A stretch of 18,764 nucleotides of DNA. Origin: JBCDGZ01 sp038750655. Its GTDB lineage: Bacteria > Bacteroidota > Bacteroidia > Chitinophagales > Saprospiraceae. The position numbers and the translations under genes are program-made. The stretch covers positions 1 through 18,764 of the forward strand of contig JBCDGZ010000145.1 in NCBI GenBank assembly GCA_038750655.1, read 5' to 3'. The notes below the pieces were generated by a model that saw only the letters and a list, made by a program, of their open reading frames with translations, had not been told where the DNA came from and made no database searches. Positions 1 to 9,000 of this stretch are shown here, in pieces. The number at the start of each line of letters is the position of its first letter. Positions within the stretch are counted from its first letter, which is position 1.

Positions 1-1
1 A

Positions 2-1705
2 GATTTGGCAACATTAGAATTGATAAACGAAACTTTAAATCAGGTATTACGGCTAATTGAAATGATCAAGAAGGAAGTTAATTTTAGTGCATCAAGGAAT
101 TTAGTCTTTGCAAATTATTATTACTTGTATGAAAAAAGTATCAGTAATAAGTTGAATATTTTTAGCACGTTATCAAATAATATCTATCTGAAAGAAGCTT
201 TTGAAATAGTTGAGAGAAATAAGAATATCAATATCCTTGAGGCATTAAGAACAGGCAAAGCGACACAGTTCGCCGGCATTCCAGAAAACTTATTGCAGAA
301 AGAAATTCAACTGCGCGAAGCAATTACTGAAGCGAGAGAAGAACGGTTTGAAGTGGGCGAAGATACTGATGAAAATCAAGAATCCCTTACCTCATCCCTG
401 GATAGTGAGATTTTTGATCTTCAGCAATCCTATGATCGCCTGATTGACCTTTTTGAAAAAGAGTATCCCAACTATTACCAGCTAAAGTATGCTAATCGTC
501 AAATTGATGTGCCGACGATTCAGGAAACCTTATTGACGGAACAACAAACGCTTCTCGAATACTTTGCTGGAGACAATAGCATTTATTGCTTTTTGATTCG
601 AAGAGATACCCTAATCGTCAAAGAAATACAGAATGCTAAAGTAATTTATGATCAGATTATCCAGTTACGGGACTTGATTGATCATCGACCCTTTCCTTCC
701 TACGAAGAGTACGGTGGTGATGAGGTATTAGTGAATATCAGTCATCACTTGTATCGAGAACTGCTGCTACCCTTAGCTGATGAATTGAGTTCGGAGTTGA
801 TTATTATCCCTGATGGTAAACTGGCCTATATTCCTTTTGAAGCATTGTTGACGTCATTACCGGAAGAGGCACATCGTTATAGGAGCCACCCTTATTTGAT
901 TCGGCAACATCAAGTCAGTTATGGGACCTCAGCTACTTTATTGAATGAATTGCGAGTGACTCCCAAACAAACAGGGGCAAAACAATTATTAGCGGTAGCT
1001 CCAGCTTTTACTTCGGAAGAAGTAGATGAACTTGCGGTACGCTCCGAGCAATTGGGACCTTTGAAGTTTAATATTCCGGAGGCTCAACAAATCTGTGAAA
1101 TAACGGACGGTGATCTGTTGGCTGGACAATCAGCAACTGCTAATGCCTTCCAAGAACAGGCGAACAATTTTCGGCTGCTGCATCTCGCTACTCATGCTAA
1201 AGCAAATGATAAGCGGGGGGATTATTCCTTTCTTGCCTTTGCAGGGGAAGAGGCAACAGAGCGACTATATGCGAGTGATATTTATAATTTGGAATTGAGT
1301 GCTGATATGGTGGTACTTAGTGCCTGCGAAACTGGGGTAGGCGAGTTGATTCGTGGAGAGGGATTTATCAGCCTTGCCAGAGCCTTTACTTATGCTGGGG
1401 CTCGTAGTTTGGTACATAGCCTATGGCGAGTTAATGACAACACTACATCAGAATTAATGTTTACCTTTTACGAAAATCTTAAGTTGGGCCAGACTAAGAG
1501 TCGGGCATTACATCAAGCTAAGCTTGACTATCTCAGCCAGCAAAAGGATCGGGCTGCCCATCCTTTTTATTGGGCTGCTTTTGTTCTTTATGGTAATATG
1601 GAGGCAGTAGAGTGGAGTTCGGAGTCTTCCTTTTTTTATCCTTGGGGGATTTTGGTTTTAGTTGGAGTTCTATTAGGGTTTCTAGGTTTGAGAAAAAGTT
1701 ATTAA
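2..1705 (+). CDS. CHAT-domain (caspase-like) protease, C-terminally membrane-anchored, 5' truncated by window edge
   Basis: The frame is open to the left edge, so the gene starts upstream; the TTG at position 5 is not a credible start. Counting that codon as residue 1, residues 1-140 are helical and charged, like the end of the TPR/linker part that usually precedes CHAT. Residues about 175-535 match CHAT: a PDGKLAYIPFEAL segment, the histidine motif HLATHA (H393 and H397, the latter the likely catalytic His) and LSACETG with the nucleophile C441, followed by RGEGFISLARAFTYAGA and the SLWRVND segment. So the His/Cys dyad is intact. A hydrophobic stretch at about 547-562 followed by RKSY looks like a tail anchor, which would place the protease domain on one membrane face, probably cytoplasmic. 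CHAT proteases cleave proteins and often act in signalling or immunity; the substrate here is unknown. No partner gene is visible, since the upstream side is cut off. The family call is firm, the biological role is not. Confidence 0.9.
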   Translation, partial: DLATLELINETLNQVLRLIEMIKKEVNFSASRNLVFANYYYLYEKSISNKLNIFSTLSNNIYLKEAFEIVERNKNINILEALRTGKATQFAGIPENLLQKEIQLREAITEAREERFEVGEDTDENQESLTSSLDSEIFDLQQSYDRLIDLFEKEYPNYYQLKYANRQIDVPTIQETLLTEQQTLLEYFAGDNSIYCFLIRRDTLIVKEIQNAKVIYDQIIQLRDLIDHRPFPSYEEYGGDEVLVNISHHLYRELLLPLADELSSELIIIPDGKLAYIPFEALLTSLPEEAHRYRSHPYLIRQHQVSYGTSATLLNELRVTPKQTGAKQLLAVAPAFTSEEVDELAVRSEQLGPLKFNIPEAQQICEITDGDLLAGQSATANAFQEQANNFRLLHLATHAKANDKRGDYSFLAFAGEEATERLYASDIYNLELSADMVVLSACETGVGELIRGEGFISLARAFTYAGARSLVHSLWRVNDNTTSELMFTFYENLKLGQTKSRALHQAKLDYLSQQKDRAAHPFYWAAFVLYGNMEAVEWSSESSFFYPWGILVLVGVLLGFLGLRKSY

Positions 1706-2031
1706 AAAAGGAAAACTATATTTGCAGTTTCAATTTTCTCAAGTAAAGTTTGAATCCCATTTTCACACGCTACAGCACTAGAATATGTCTGACTTTTACC
1801 GATGATTTGTCCATTTCTCGCTCGTAAATTATAGTAATATCGTCCGTTAGAGGAAGTATGAATAATATACCGCACCTTATCCTTCCCATTCCGCTTCACC
1901 GAATGAATCCCGTGCTGACAACCTTGCTTAGAGGCATAGCCCTGGCTGGATAAAATGATTCTGCCATTTTTGGCTTTGAGGCGAAAATAGAATTTATGGT
2001 CTTTTTCGCTTTGGAAGATTTCGAATTTCAT
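1702..2031 (-). CDS. DUF1508 / YegP-like (UPF0339) two-repeat protein
   Basis: This is a 109-residue protein made of two copies of the short DUF1508 repeat: residues about 2-47 (starting FEIFQSEKDHKFYFRLKAKN, then GRIILSSQGY) and about 54-100 (YIIHTSSNGRYYYNLRARNG, then QIIGKSQTY). Each is a small beta-beta-beta-alpha unit with the pattern F/Y-x-F/N-L-x-A-x-NG-x-I-I-x-x-S-Q-x-Y. The ATG at 2031 was chosen because the family begins at MKFEIF; a longer reading from 2070 adds a Pro/Gln/Arg-rich stretch foreign to the family. Members are small, presumed cytoplasmic and poorly characterised, so no activity is assigned. The last seven residues (ANIVFLF) run past the second repeat. Its stop codon overlaps the stop of the convergent CHAT gene by four bases (TTAA). 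A terminator stands between it and the protease gene upstream, so it is probably transcribed on its own; I see no clear TAnnTTTG element before it. Confidence 0.85.
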   Translation of the reverse strand: MKFEIFQSEKDHKFYFRLKAKNGRIILSSQGYASKQGCQHGIHSVKRNGKDKVRYIIHTSSNGRYYYNLRARNGQIIGKSQTYSSAVACENGIQTLLEKIETANIVFLF

Positions 2032-2088
2032 GCGTCTTTGTTTGGGTTGGGGGCACAAGGGGAGGGGCACAACAACTGGGCCAAAGCA

Positions 2089-2122
2089 AAAAGCCCCCGG
2101 CCCTTCGGGACCGGAGGCTTTT
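2089..2122 (-). terminator. Strong rho-independent terminator after metallopeptidase gene 2162-5836
   Basis: Two 15-base arms (2089-2103 and 2108-2122) pair with only two mismatches around a four-base loop (TTCG on the plus strand, CGAA on the minus strand). The stem is GC-rich inside and ends in AAAA/TTTT, so it has a U-tract in both directions. It lies about 40 bases after the stop of the minus-strand protease gene and upstream of the DUF1508 gene, so its main job is probably to stop protease transcription. Confidence 0.85.
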
Positions 2123-2161
2123 CACCACCTCACAGGCGTTCCATCACCTAAAAGGCAATAC

Positions 2162-5100
2162 CTAGCGCCGCTGAATACTCACCTTTTTCGTCACCGCCGA
2201 CGTCGCCGACTCCAAACGCAAGAAGTAAATACCATTGGCCAACTGCGAAGTGTTCAGCAACAGCGCAGCATCCGGGCGAGCGTAGCGCTGGTTCAACAGC
2301 ACCCGGCCCTGCAAGTCTACAATGCTCAGCTGCATCGCCTCCTGCGGCTGCTCGTTGAAAAGCACCGTCAGCTGATTCTGCGCGGGGTTAGGATAAACCA
2401 CAAACAGATTGCTGGCCTCAATCTCTGAGGTAGAAGTGATATTGTCATCATCAATGTCAATTTCGTAGCGAGGAACGCCCAACCAGCCACCTTCGCCATC
2501 ACTTACCGTGAACGTGAAGAAGTCTGTTCTGGCCGTATCGCCATCGTGCTCATAGCGTACCAGGTTGACGTCGATGTCCCGCTGCGTAAACTGAGCGCCC
2601 AATCCTATAGTACCCCCGTTGAAGGTCAGACGACCGTGCTCAGGATAGGACACTACAGTGTAGGTCAGCTCTTCGGCGGTATTATCATCATCCTCACTTA
2701 AGAGGAAGTTAGTAGTGATGAAATTGCCCTCGCCAGGACGGACTCCAAGGATTTCATTATTGATCAACCTTGGAGGGCTCAAACTAACACTAGCACAGAT
2801 TTGTAGTCCCCAGTCGGTTAGGCCACCACCTTCTCCCAGGGCATCAACGACTTCGATTTTCAGCGTCCAGGTGCCTTCACTGTTGTCTCCATTGAAGGCC
2901 GATAGGGGCTCATCTGGTCGGTGGGCCTGCCCGCCGGTTGGAGGACAGGGAATCTCTGAGGGCCCCTGGTCGTCCAACCCGAGGTCGAAGAGCTGAGTGT
3001 TTCCACACTTATCAGAGAAAAGCAGTACTTCTTTAGCATCTGGACTAACCAAGGAAACATCGATGTGTTTCACCAAATCGTGCTGTCCTTTAACCTTGGT
3101 TACGTTCAGGTCACTGATGGTTCCACCGGGGAAGACAGAGATAGTAGATTCTACAGTTGGCGTCCCTTGAGCGGAGATAATAACGGGAACATTAGTACTG
3201 GTATAATTAGCACAACTCAAGGTTTCCGTATGGAAAGCATAGGTCGGCAAATATTCGCCGGGACCACAAGCGTTGACCGCACGAACACGCCAGAAGTAAG
3301 GTGTACTCTTTTCGAGCAAAATGGTCGGAGTGTAGGTGGTCTCCGTTAGATTACTAGTGAAATCGATAACGGTGCTGGCTTCGAAAGTTGGACTAGTTGC
3401 AATTTCTATTTCGTAAGAATCAGCAAAAGGAGAGCCGTTCCAGCTGAATTCTGGCAGCTCCGACTCACCGTTAGCACCGTCTTCTGGCGTCAATTGCTCC
3501 ACTAGAGAGAAATCGCTATTAACCAGCTCCAGGTTGATGTTTCTGTAACTGGTATCTGCATTTGGTGCAATAGCGACCAGTTCGAGGGTAAAGATGCCTT
3601 CTTCGATTACTTCGCTCATGTCAATCGTCAGCTCACTGCCTTCGGTAGGAAGAGCAGGGTTGTTGCTGAATAGAGGAACAGCGTTAGCCGGTAGGCCATT
3701 GATAGTAAAGCTAATCAGGCTATCGTAGCCCAGCAATGAGCCGGTATTGAGATCAATGATTGCCGCATCGGGTAGACAGACCTGCTGAGAAAAGGGCGTA
3801 ACATCCAGCGAATAGCCGGGAGCCGAAGGTGCAATGATACGGAAATTGGTATTGGACAAATCGAAGAAGATATTGTCTGCTGCTTCAATGCGCACACGAG
3901 CATCATTCGTTATATTATCAGGAATGATAATGAAGTGAGAGCCGTCATTAGGGACGCTTTCTGCCAGCATGATATTGGAATTGAATCCGCCATCGACAGA
4001 AAGCTTGATATTGACGTTCTGGCAATTGACTAAGTTATTATCTGTATTAGCAACATCCCAGGTCACTTCCACATAGTCACCGACTTCGTAGGTAACGGCC
4101 GTATTGGGGGAGCTGACGCGGAACGGTCCAGCACTCTCCGTAGCATTAAAAGTTACTTCTTCCCAAACGGTACCTCCAACTTCTGGGTTGTTATCTCGCA
4201 CCGTACAGCGGAAATCCAAGGCCCGATTATAGGTTGGAAGAACGTTTTCTGGATCCTCTAAAAGTCGATTATTAATGATGTTGTTCATTAGTGGGAAAAC
4301 CCGGGTTGGATTACTAGTTGGATCGTAAGAGCGGAAGGCCGGTGCAGAGCCAAAGGGGCTACCCAGTGGGCTGATCGGTCCGGTATTGTGCTGCTCCCAA
4401 CAGTAAGTAAGGTTACCCTCGTCTTCTGGATCAGTGGCGATGGCCGTGAGTTCGAAAGGGGTATTGATCGGAATATAGAAGTCATCGTCGTAAGGAAGGA
4501 TAACGTCGGGAGTATTGTTGCTGGTCGCTTCGATGTCAGGGCAGTCTGCTCCTCTAGCAGAGCGGCTGTACCGAAACATCTGATCGATGGACTCAACGCT
4601 GAAATAGCGACCGTCGGGACCACTTAGGTTCTGATTGCCGCAGGCTCCAAGGTAGGACATAATCGTACTTCCACTACCGGGCTCAACGGCAGAGCCACCG
4701 GCGCGCTGTTCGAGGATGCCGGGGCAGTTATCCCAGGTATGAGAAGCGGAAAATTGGTGACCAATCTCATGAGTCATGGTATTCAATACTCGACCAAGGA
4801 TGTTCACCGAAGGAAAACAAGTGACCCCCCGTCCTTTATTATTAGTACAAGCAGAGCCCGAAGCGACCCCGGCCAGCCCGCCACCACAACCGATGGTAAA
4901 GACGTGGCCAATATCGTAGTTCGCATTACCGATGATACCATCCAAGACCAAGCGGTTTTGTTGCAGCAGCCCGCCACCATTAGTTACATTGGTGTAATCA
5001 TCCGTAGCCGGATCGCGGAAGATGAGTAGATCATTATTCTCCACCAATAAAAAGCGGATGGCCACTTCCTGCTCGTAAAACATATTGACGCGGCTCATGG

Positions 5101-5836
5101 CCAGGTTGAAATCTTCCATCACCTCCTCATCGCTGTCGTAGCGCGCACCGAATTCTCCTACACATGCCAATGCCATATCATAAACCAGCAGCTCTACAGG
5201 CTCTGAGCCTCGCAGATTGAATTGCTGATCGCTGTGGGTTTCGATTTCTTCGTTGAATTCAATCCCCTGTAGTGGACTCGCCTTAATTTCTTCGTCGTGA
5301 ACACCACATCGAGTTGGGGCGCCCTCCATTTTATGGTCTCTGGTGTAGTAGCTGATATAGTATTCCTCTTGATTTTTGGCGTAGGGATCGATAAAAACCT
5401 CTCCTTTGCGGGTAAAAATCGCCGCGTGGAAGCCGCCGTTTCCGTATCCCAGACGGGCGTAGGCCCCTTTGGAAGTGACCCCTTTACCGATAAAAGTCCT
5501 GATATTGGGAAATTTAGCGGCCAGAGCAGGACGCATCACTGGAGCATCGACGACCTCGAACAGCTCTAGTCGGCCATCGGGCATCGGTAGAGTAATACGC
5601 ATGGGGCTATTGCTAGCCTCCGTGCTGCGCTCCGCAGGGGCTCGGCGCAATGTCGCTCGCAAATTGTCGATGTCGAGGCGGGCGGTGTGGTAATGTTCAG
5701 GAATGATAGCTCTTTCAGTTCCACGAGGAAGCACAATATCGCTTTCCTGTGCTGCAGACCAGAAGTTGTTAATCGTTTGTGCACTGAGTCCAAGGCTCAA
5801 AAATAGGGCACACAAAAGAGTAGATACTACACGCAT
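2162..5836 (-). CDS. Secreted reprolysin-like (metzincin) metallopeptidase with P-domain and T9SS type A sorting domain, paralogue 1
   Basis: This 1,224-residue protein starts at MRVVSTLLCALFLSLGLSAQ, a clear signal peptide; an in-frame ATG at 5920 would start inside the promoter-like site and bury the signal. Residues about 20-175 form the propeptide, ending in RCGVHDEE with C177, a possible cysteine switch. The catalytic domain has HEIGHQFSASH (H356, E357, H360, H366) and a Met-turn STIMSY (M393), as in metzincins of the M12B type; the usual Gly of HExxHxxGxxH is Ser here. After it come a cadherin/Ig-like segment, two further beta-sandwich segments, a fibronectin III-like domain (about 780-873), a P-domain (about 875-1016, bounded by C875 and C1014), a cadherin/CSPG-like repeat (about 1019-1135) and a T9SS type A domain (1141-1224, with YPNPAQN and NGIYFLRL). 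It would be a zinc endopeptidase exported to the cell surface or medium. Its closest relative in the window appears to be the protein at 10816-14484. Substrate unknown. Confidence 0.92.
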   Translation of the reverse strand: MRVVSTLLCALFLSLGLSAQTINNFWSAAQESDIVLPRGTERAIIPEHYHTARLDIDNLRATLRRAPAERSTEASNSPMRITLPMPDGRLELFEVVDAPVMRPALAAKFPNIRTFIGKGVTSKGAYARLGYGNGGFHAAIFTRKGEVFIDPYAKNQEEYYISYYTRDHKMEGAPTRCGVHDEEIKASPLQGIEFNEEIETHSDQQFNLRGSEPVELLVYDMALACVGEFGARYDSDEEVMEDFNLAMSRVNMFYEQEVAIRFLLVENNDLLIFRDPATDDYTNVTNGGGLLQQNRLVLDGIIGNANYDIGHVFTIGCGGGLAGVASGSACTNNKGRGVTCFPSVNILGRVLNTMTHEIGHQFSASHTWDNCPGILEQRAGGSAVEPGSGSTIMSYLGACGNQNLSGPDGRYFSVESIDQMFRYSRSARGADCPDIEATSNNTPDVILPYDDDFYIPINTPFELTAIATDPEDEGNLTYCWEQHNTGPISPLGSPFGSAPAFRSYDPTSNPTRVFPLMNNIINNRLLEDPENVLPTYNRALDFRCTVRDNNPEVGGTVWEEVTFNATESAGPFRVSSPNTAVTYEVGDYVEVTWDVANTDNNLVNCQNVNIKLSVDGGFNSNIMLAESVPNDGSHFIIIPDNITNDARVRIEAADNIFFDLSNTNFRIIAPSAPGYSLDVTPFSQQVCLPDAAIIDLNTGSLLGYDSLISFTINGLPANAVPLFSNNPALPTEGSELTIDMSEVIEEGIFTLELVAIAPNADTSYRNINLELVNSDFSLVEQLTPEDGANGESELPEFSWNGSPFADSYEIEIATSPTFEASTVIDFTSNLTETTYTPTILLEKSTPYFWRVRAVNACGPGEYLPTYAFHTETLSCANYTSTNVPVIISAQGTPTVESTISVFPGGTISDLNVTKVKGQHDLVKHIDVSLVSPDAKEVLLFSDKCGNTQLFDLGLDDQGPSEIPCPPTGGQAHRPDEPLSAFNGDNSEGTWTLKIEVVDALGEGGGLTDWGLQICASVSLSPPRLINNEILGVRPGEGNFITTNFLLSEDDDNTAEELTYTVVSYPEHGRLTFNGGTIGLGAQFTQRDIDVNLVRYEHDGDTARTDFFTFTVSDGEGGWLGVPRYEIDIDDDNITSTSEIEASNLFVVYPNPAQNQLTVLFNEQPQEAMQLSIVDLQGRVLLNQRYARPDAALLLNTSQLANGIYFLRLESATSAVTKKVSIQRR

Positions 5837-5917
5837 AATAAGTTCTAATTGTAATTTAATGAGTGATATTCGTTCTTTGACAATCTGCCATAGAAGTGCG
5901 GTTTTCAATACGCTACA

Positions 5918-5951
5918 CAAAATTAAACTATTTCAGGGCGCATTAGCGCAA
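5918..5951 (-). promoter_or_regulatory. Putative Bacteroidota promoter for the protease gene 2162-5836
   Basis: On the minus strand, TAATTTTG at 5925-5918 fits the -7 consensus TAnnTTTG exactly. A TTG at 5951-5949 could be the -33 element, with a 23-base spacer at the long end of the accepted range. This would leave an untranslated leader of about 75 bases before the ATG at 5836. Confidence 0.5.
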
Positions 5952-6011
5952 TTATTTGTCAATAATTTTAGCCTCTTTCCGACAAGAAACCTATTTTTTT
6001 GGGTAGGGACG

Positions 6012-6044
6012 AAAAAAAGGCGACCCAATTGATGGATCGCCTTT
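6012..6044 (-). terminator. Rho-independent terminator after the second protease gene
   Basis: An 8-bp arm pair (6016-6023 with 6037-6044), one mismatch, and three more pairs close a five-base loop. On the minus strand the hairpin is followed by a run of seven T (6018-6012). It begins about 25 bases past the stop at 6069, and marks the end of the three-gene transcription unit 14484 to 6069. Confidence 0.85.
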
Positions 6045-6068
6045 CCAACTCACTATGCGAAACGCACC

Positions 6069-9000
6069 TTAGTGCTGCACGCTGAATTTACGGGTGAAGG
6101 TTTGCTCGCGGCCTTGAATTTCAATAAAGTAAATACCGTTGCTCAAAGTCGCTGTGCTGATCTCCAACTGTTGATCACCCGGACGCTGAACAGTATTGTA
6201 CAGAATCTGTCCCTGAATATTGATGATCCGAATATTCAGATTTTCTTCTATCTTCTTTTCAAACAAGAGATTGAGGGTGGCATTAGCCGGATTGGGGAAA
6301 AGGACTAGGCCGTTCTGATTGTACACCTCGGTTGTGTTGGTTACCGCATCATCATCCAGTTTGATGTTGAACTGAGGAATACCAATCCAGCCACCGCCGC
6401 CGGTAATGTCAAAGCTGAACGAATCAAAATCCACATTGCTGTTGCCATCATTGGCGTAGCGCAGGTTGCCGACATTGATGCTTTCCTGGCGGAAGGTGCT
6501 GCCCACTTCCAATGGGAAGTTAACCAAGAACAACGTTCCGTGCTCCGGTGCCTTCAAAACGGTGTAGACAATATTTCTGGGGTCGTTGACATCCTCATGA
6601 TCAGCCAACAGCAAGTCCTGCGTGATAGGATTGCCCTCCCCAGGCTTCACCGCCAAGGTATCATTATTGATCAAAAACGGATTCTTCGAGGTCACATTCG
6701 AGCAAGTCTGGATGCTGAAGCCCTGAACGCCACCGCCCTGACCAAAGTCATCAATCACCTCTACCACCAATTTCCACTCTCCCTGGCTGTTATCACCATT
6801 AAAAATCGAAAGCTCATCGAGCGGCTGGTAGGCCAGCCCCGTCGTTGGAGGACAAGGAATCATATCGCTAGCAGCCTGATCGTCGAAAGCCAGATTGAAG
6901 AGCTGGGTGTTTCCGCAAAGGCCATTGAAGAGACGCGCCTCCTTGCCATCTGGTGCCTGTACACGGACTTCCAAGTCTCTAACCCGGTCGTGCTGGCCAC
7001 GGACTTCCAAGATATTGAGGTCATTGATCGTACCGTCCAGGCTCACCGTAAGTGGAATCTCAACGGTGGGTGTACCAATAGAGGGGATGATAACAGGAAC
7101 CGCAGTACTGGTAAAATCCTCGCAGGTCTGCGCCAAGGTGCGGAAGGCCGAAATACCGGTAAAGTCAGCAGTGCCGCAGCGGTTAGTAGGGCGAAGGCGC
7201 CAGTAATAGGTCGCGTTTTTATCAAGAGCTACTGGAACAGTATAGGAAGTACCCGTAATTCCGGTTTCTGAGGTGACGATGGTATTGCCAAAGTTGGCGC
7301 TAGAGGCAACTTCGATGTCTACACTTTCTACGTTGTCCAGCATCGGCCAGCTGAAGGTCGGAATATCGCTGACGCTGTTATCGCCCGCAACGGGTTGATC
7401 CAGGGTCAGGGCAGAAAAATCATTGCTGACCACGTCCAGGAAGAAGGTCCGTCGGAGGGTATCCAGCCCGTTGGCGTAGGCGACCAGTTCGACCATTGTC
7501 TCGCCAGTGGTGTTGGTATTGTTCAGATCGATCGTCAAGTTGGTATTGTCAGTAGGTGTCGCAGGATTGGCGCTAAAATTGGCGGTAGCGCCGGCGGGCA
7601 AGCCCCGAAGTTCGTAGTTAACCGGGGTATTGAAGCCCAAAATGCTGTCTGTATTCAGGTCCATCTCCACAGTCGCGGGTAGGCAAACCAGTTGGTTGAA
7701 GGGTTGTACATCCAAAAACAGTCCTGGTGTTGCAGGACTGACGATCTCAAAGTCGCGGTTGGAAATATCGAAAAAGATATTGTCTGCTGCCTCTACTTTG
7801 ATCCGCATATCATCACCGAGAATATTAGGAACTACGATAACGTGCGCCCCATCATTCGGTACATTAGTGGCAATCGTATGAGGGAAGTTGAAGCCGCCAT
7901 TTTCGGACAGTAAAATGTTCACATTCTGGCAATTCACCGTATTATTGTCCGTATTGGCCACGTTCCAGTTCACCTCGTAGAGCTGTCCGGCTTCCAGAGT
8001 AATCCGCTCATTAGGATTGGTTACCCGGAAAGGCCCGGAGGCATCTGTCACTTTGAGCGAAACTTCCTCCCAGGTGACTCCACCTCCTACCGCTTGGTTA
8101 TCTCTAACCGTACAGCGGAACTTGAGGTCTCTAGAGTAAGTCGGCAGCACCTCCGTTTCATCATCCGTAATATTATTGACAATATTAGGGATTCTTGGGA
8201 AAGTCCGCGTTGGATTAGTCGTTGGACGGAAGGAGCGGAAGGTAGGCGAACTACCCGCAGGCTCCCCCAGCGGCGTCAGCGGCCCCGTATCGAACTGCTC
8301 CCAGCAATAGGTCACCTCATCATCATCAGGGTCCGTAGCGGAGGCCGTCAGGTCGAAGGGGGTATTGTAAGGAAGAATAAGGCCATCGACATCCGGCATT
8401 GTCAGCTCAGGCGTGCGGTTTCCGGTCTCAGTAAGGACCGGACAGTCGTTCCCGCCTCCGTCGCGGCTAAATGCATAGATCTGTTCCAGCGATCCATTGT
8501 GGAAATAGACATCGTTGGTCACCTGTACATTTTGACCATCGGCACAAACTCCGGCGTAAGACATGATCGTCGTACCACTACCCGGCTCAAAGGCCGTAGA
8601 GCCTGCCCGCTGCTCCTGGCTACCCGGGCAATTGTTCCAACTGTGGCTGGCCCCAAACTGGTGACCAATTTCGTGCGCCATAACCGTATTCACCCGCGCA
8701 ATAATGTCGGTGGTATTAAAGCAAGTGACTCCGCGACCTTTGCCAGTCCCGCAGGCACTAGCCAGTTGCGCTACCCCCGCCAAATCCGAGCAAGGCCCCG
8801 TAAAGACGTGCCCCACATCATAATTCTCCGAGCCAACCTCTTGATCCAGCACCTGCTGATTGGGCGTCAGCAGCTGGCTACCCACCGTAGGGTTAGCATA
8901 TGGATCAGTAGCACCATCCAGATAGATCAATTTGTCATTGTCATCAATAAGCATAAAGCGAATGGCGGCTTCGATCTCAAAAATCAGGTTGAGCTGGCCG

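Noticed and set aside
2..2031. Reading the CHAT gene and its neighbour as a CRISPR-linked (Craspase-type) or other named defence system
   Set aside because: No gRAMP effector, CRISPR repeats or defence partner is visible, and the DUF1508 gene is convergent rather than in an operon with it.
2032..2070. An N-terminal extension of the DUF1508 protein to 2070
   Set aside because: The added residues are Pro/Gln/Arg-rich and unlike the family, whose members begin right at the first repeat.
5837..5920. An earlier in-frame ATG at 5920 for protease paralogue 1
   Set aside because: It overlaps the TAnnTTTG site and would put 28 residues before a textbook signal peptide.
6540..7271. A 243-codon plus-strand open frame opposite the P-domain and FN3 part of paralogue 2
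   Set aside because: Antisense shadow of a real gene; low-complexity product without a domain or plausible start context.
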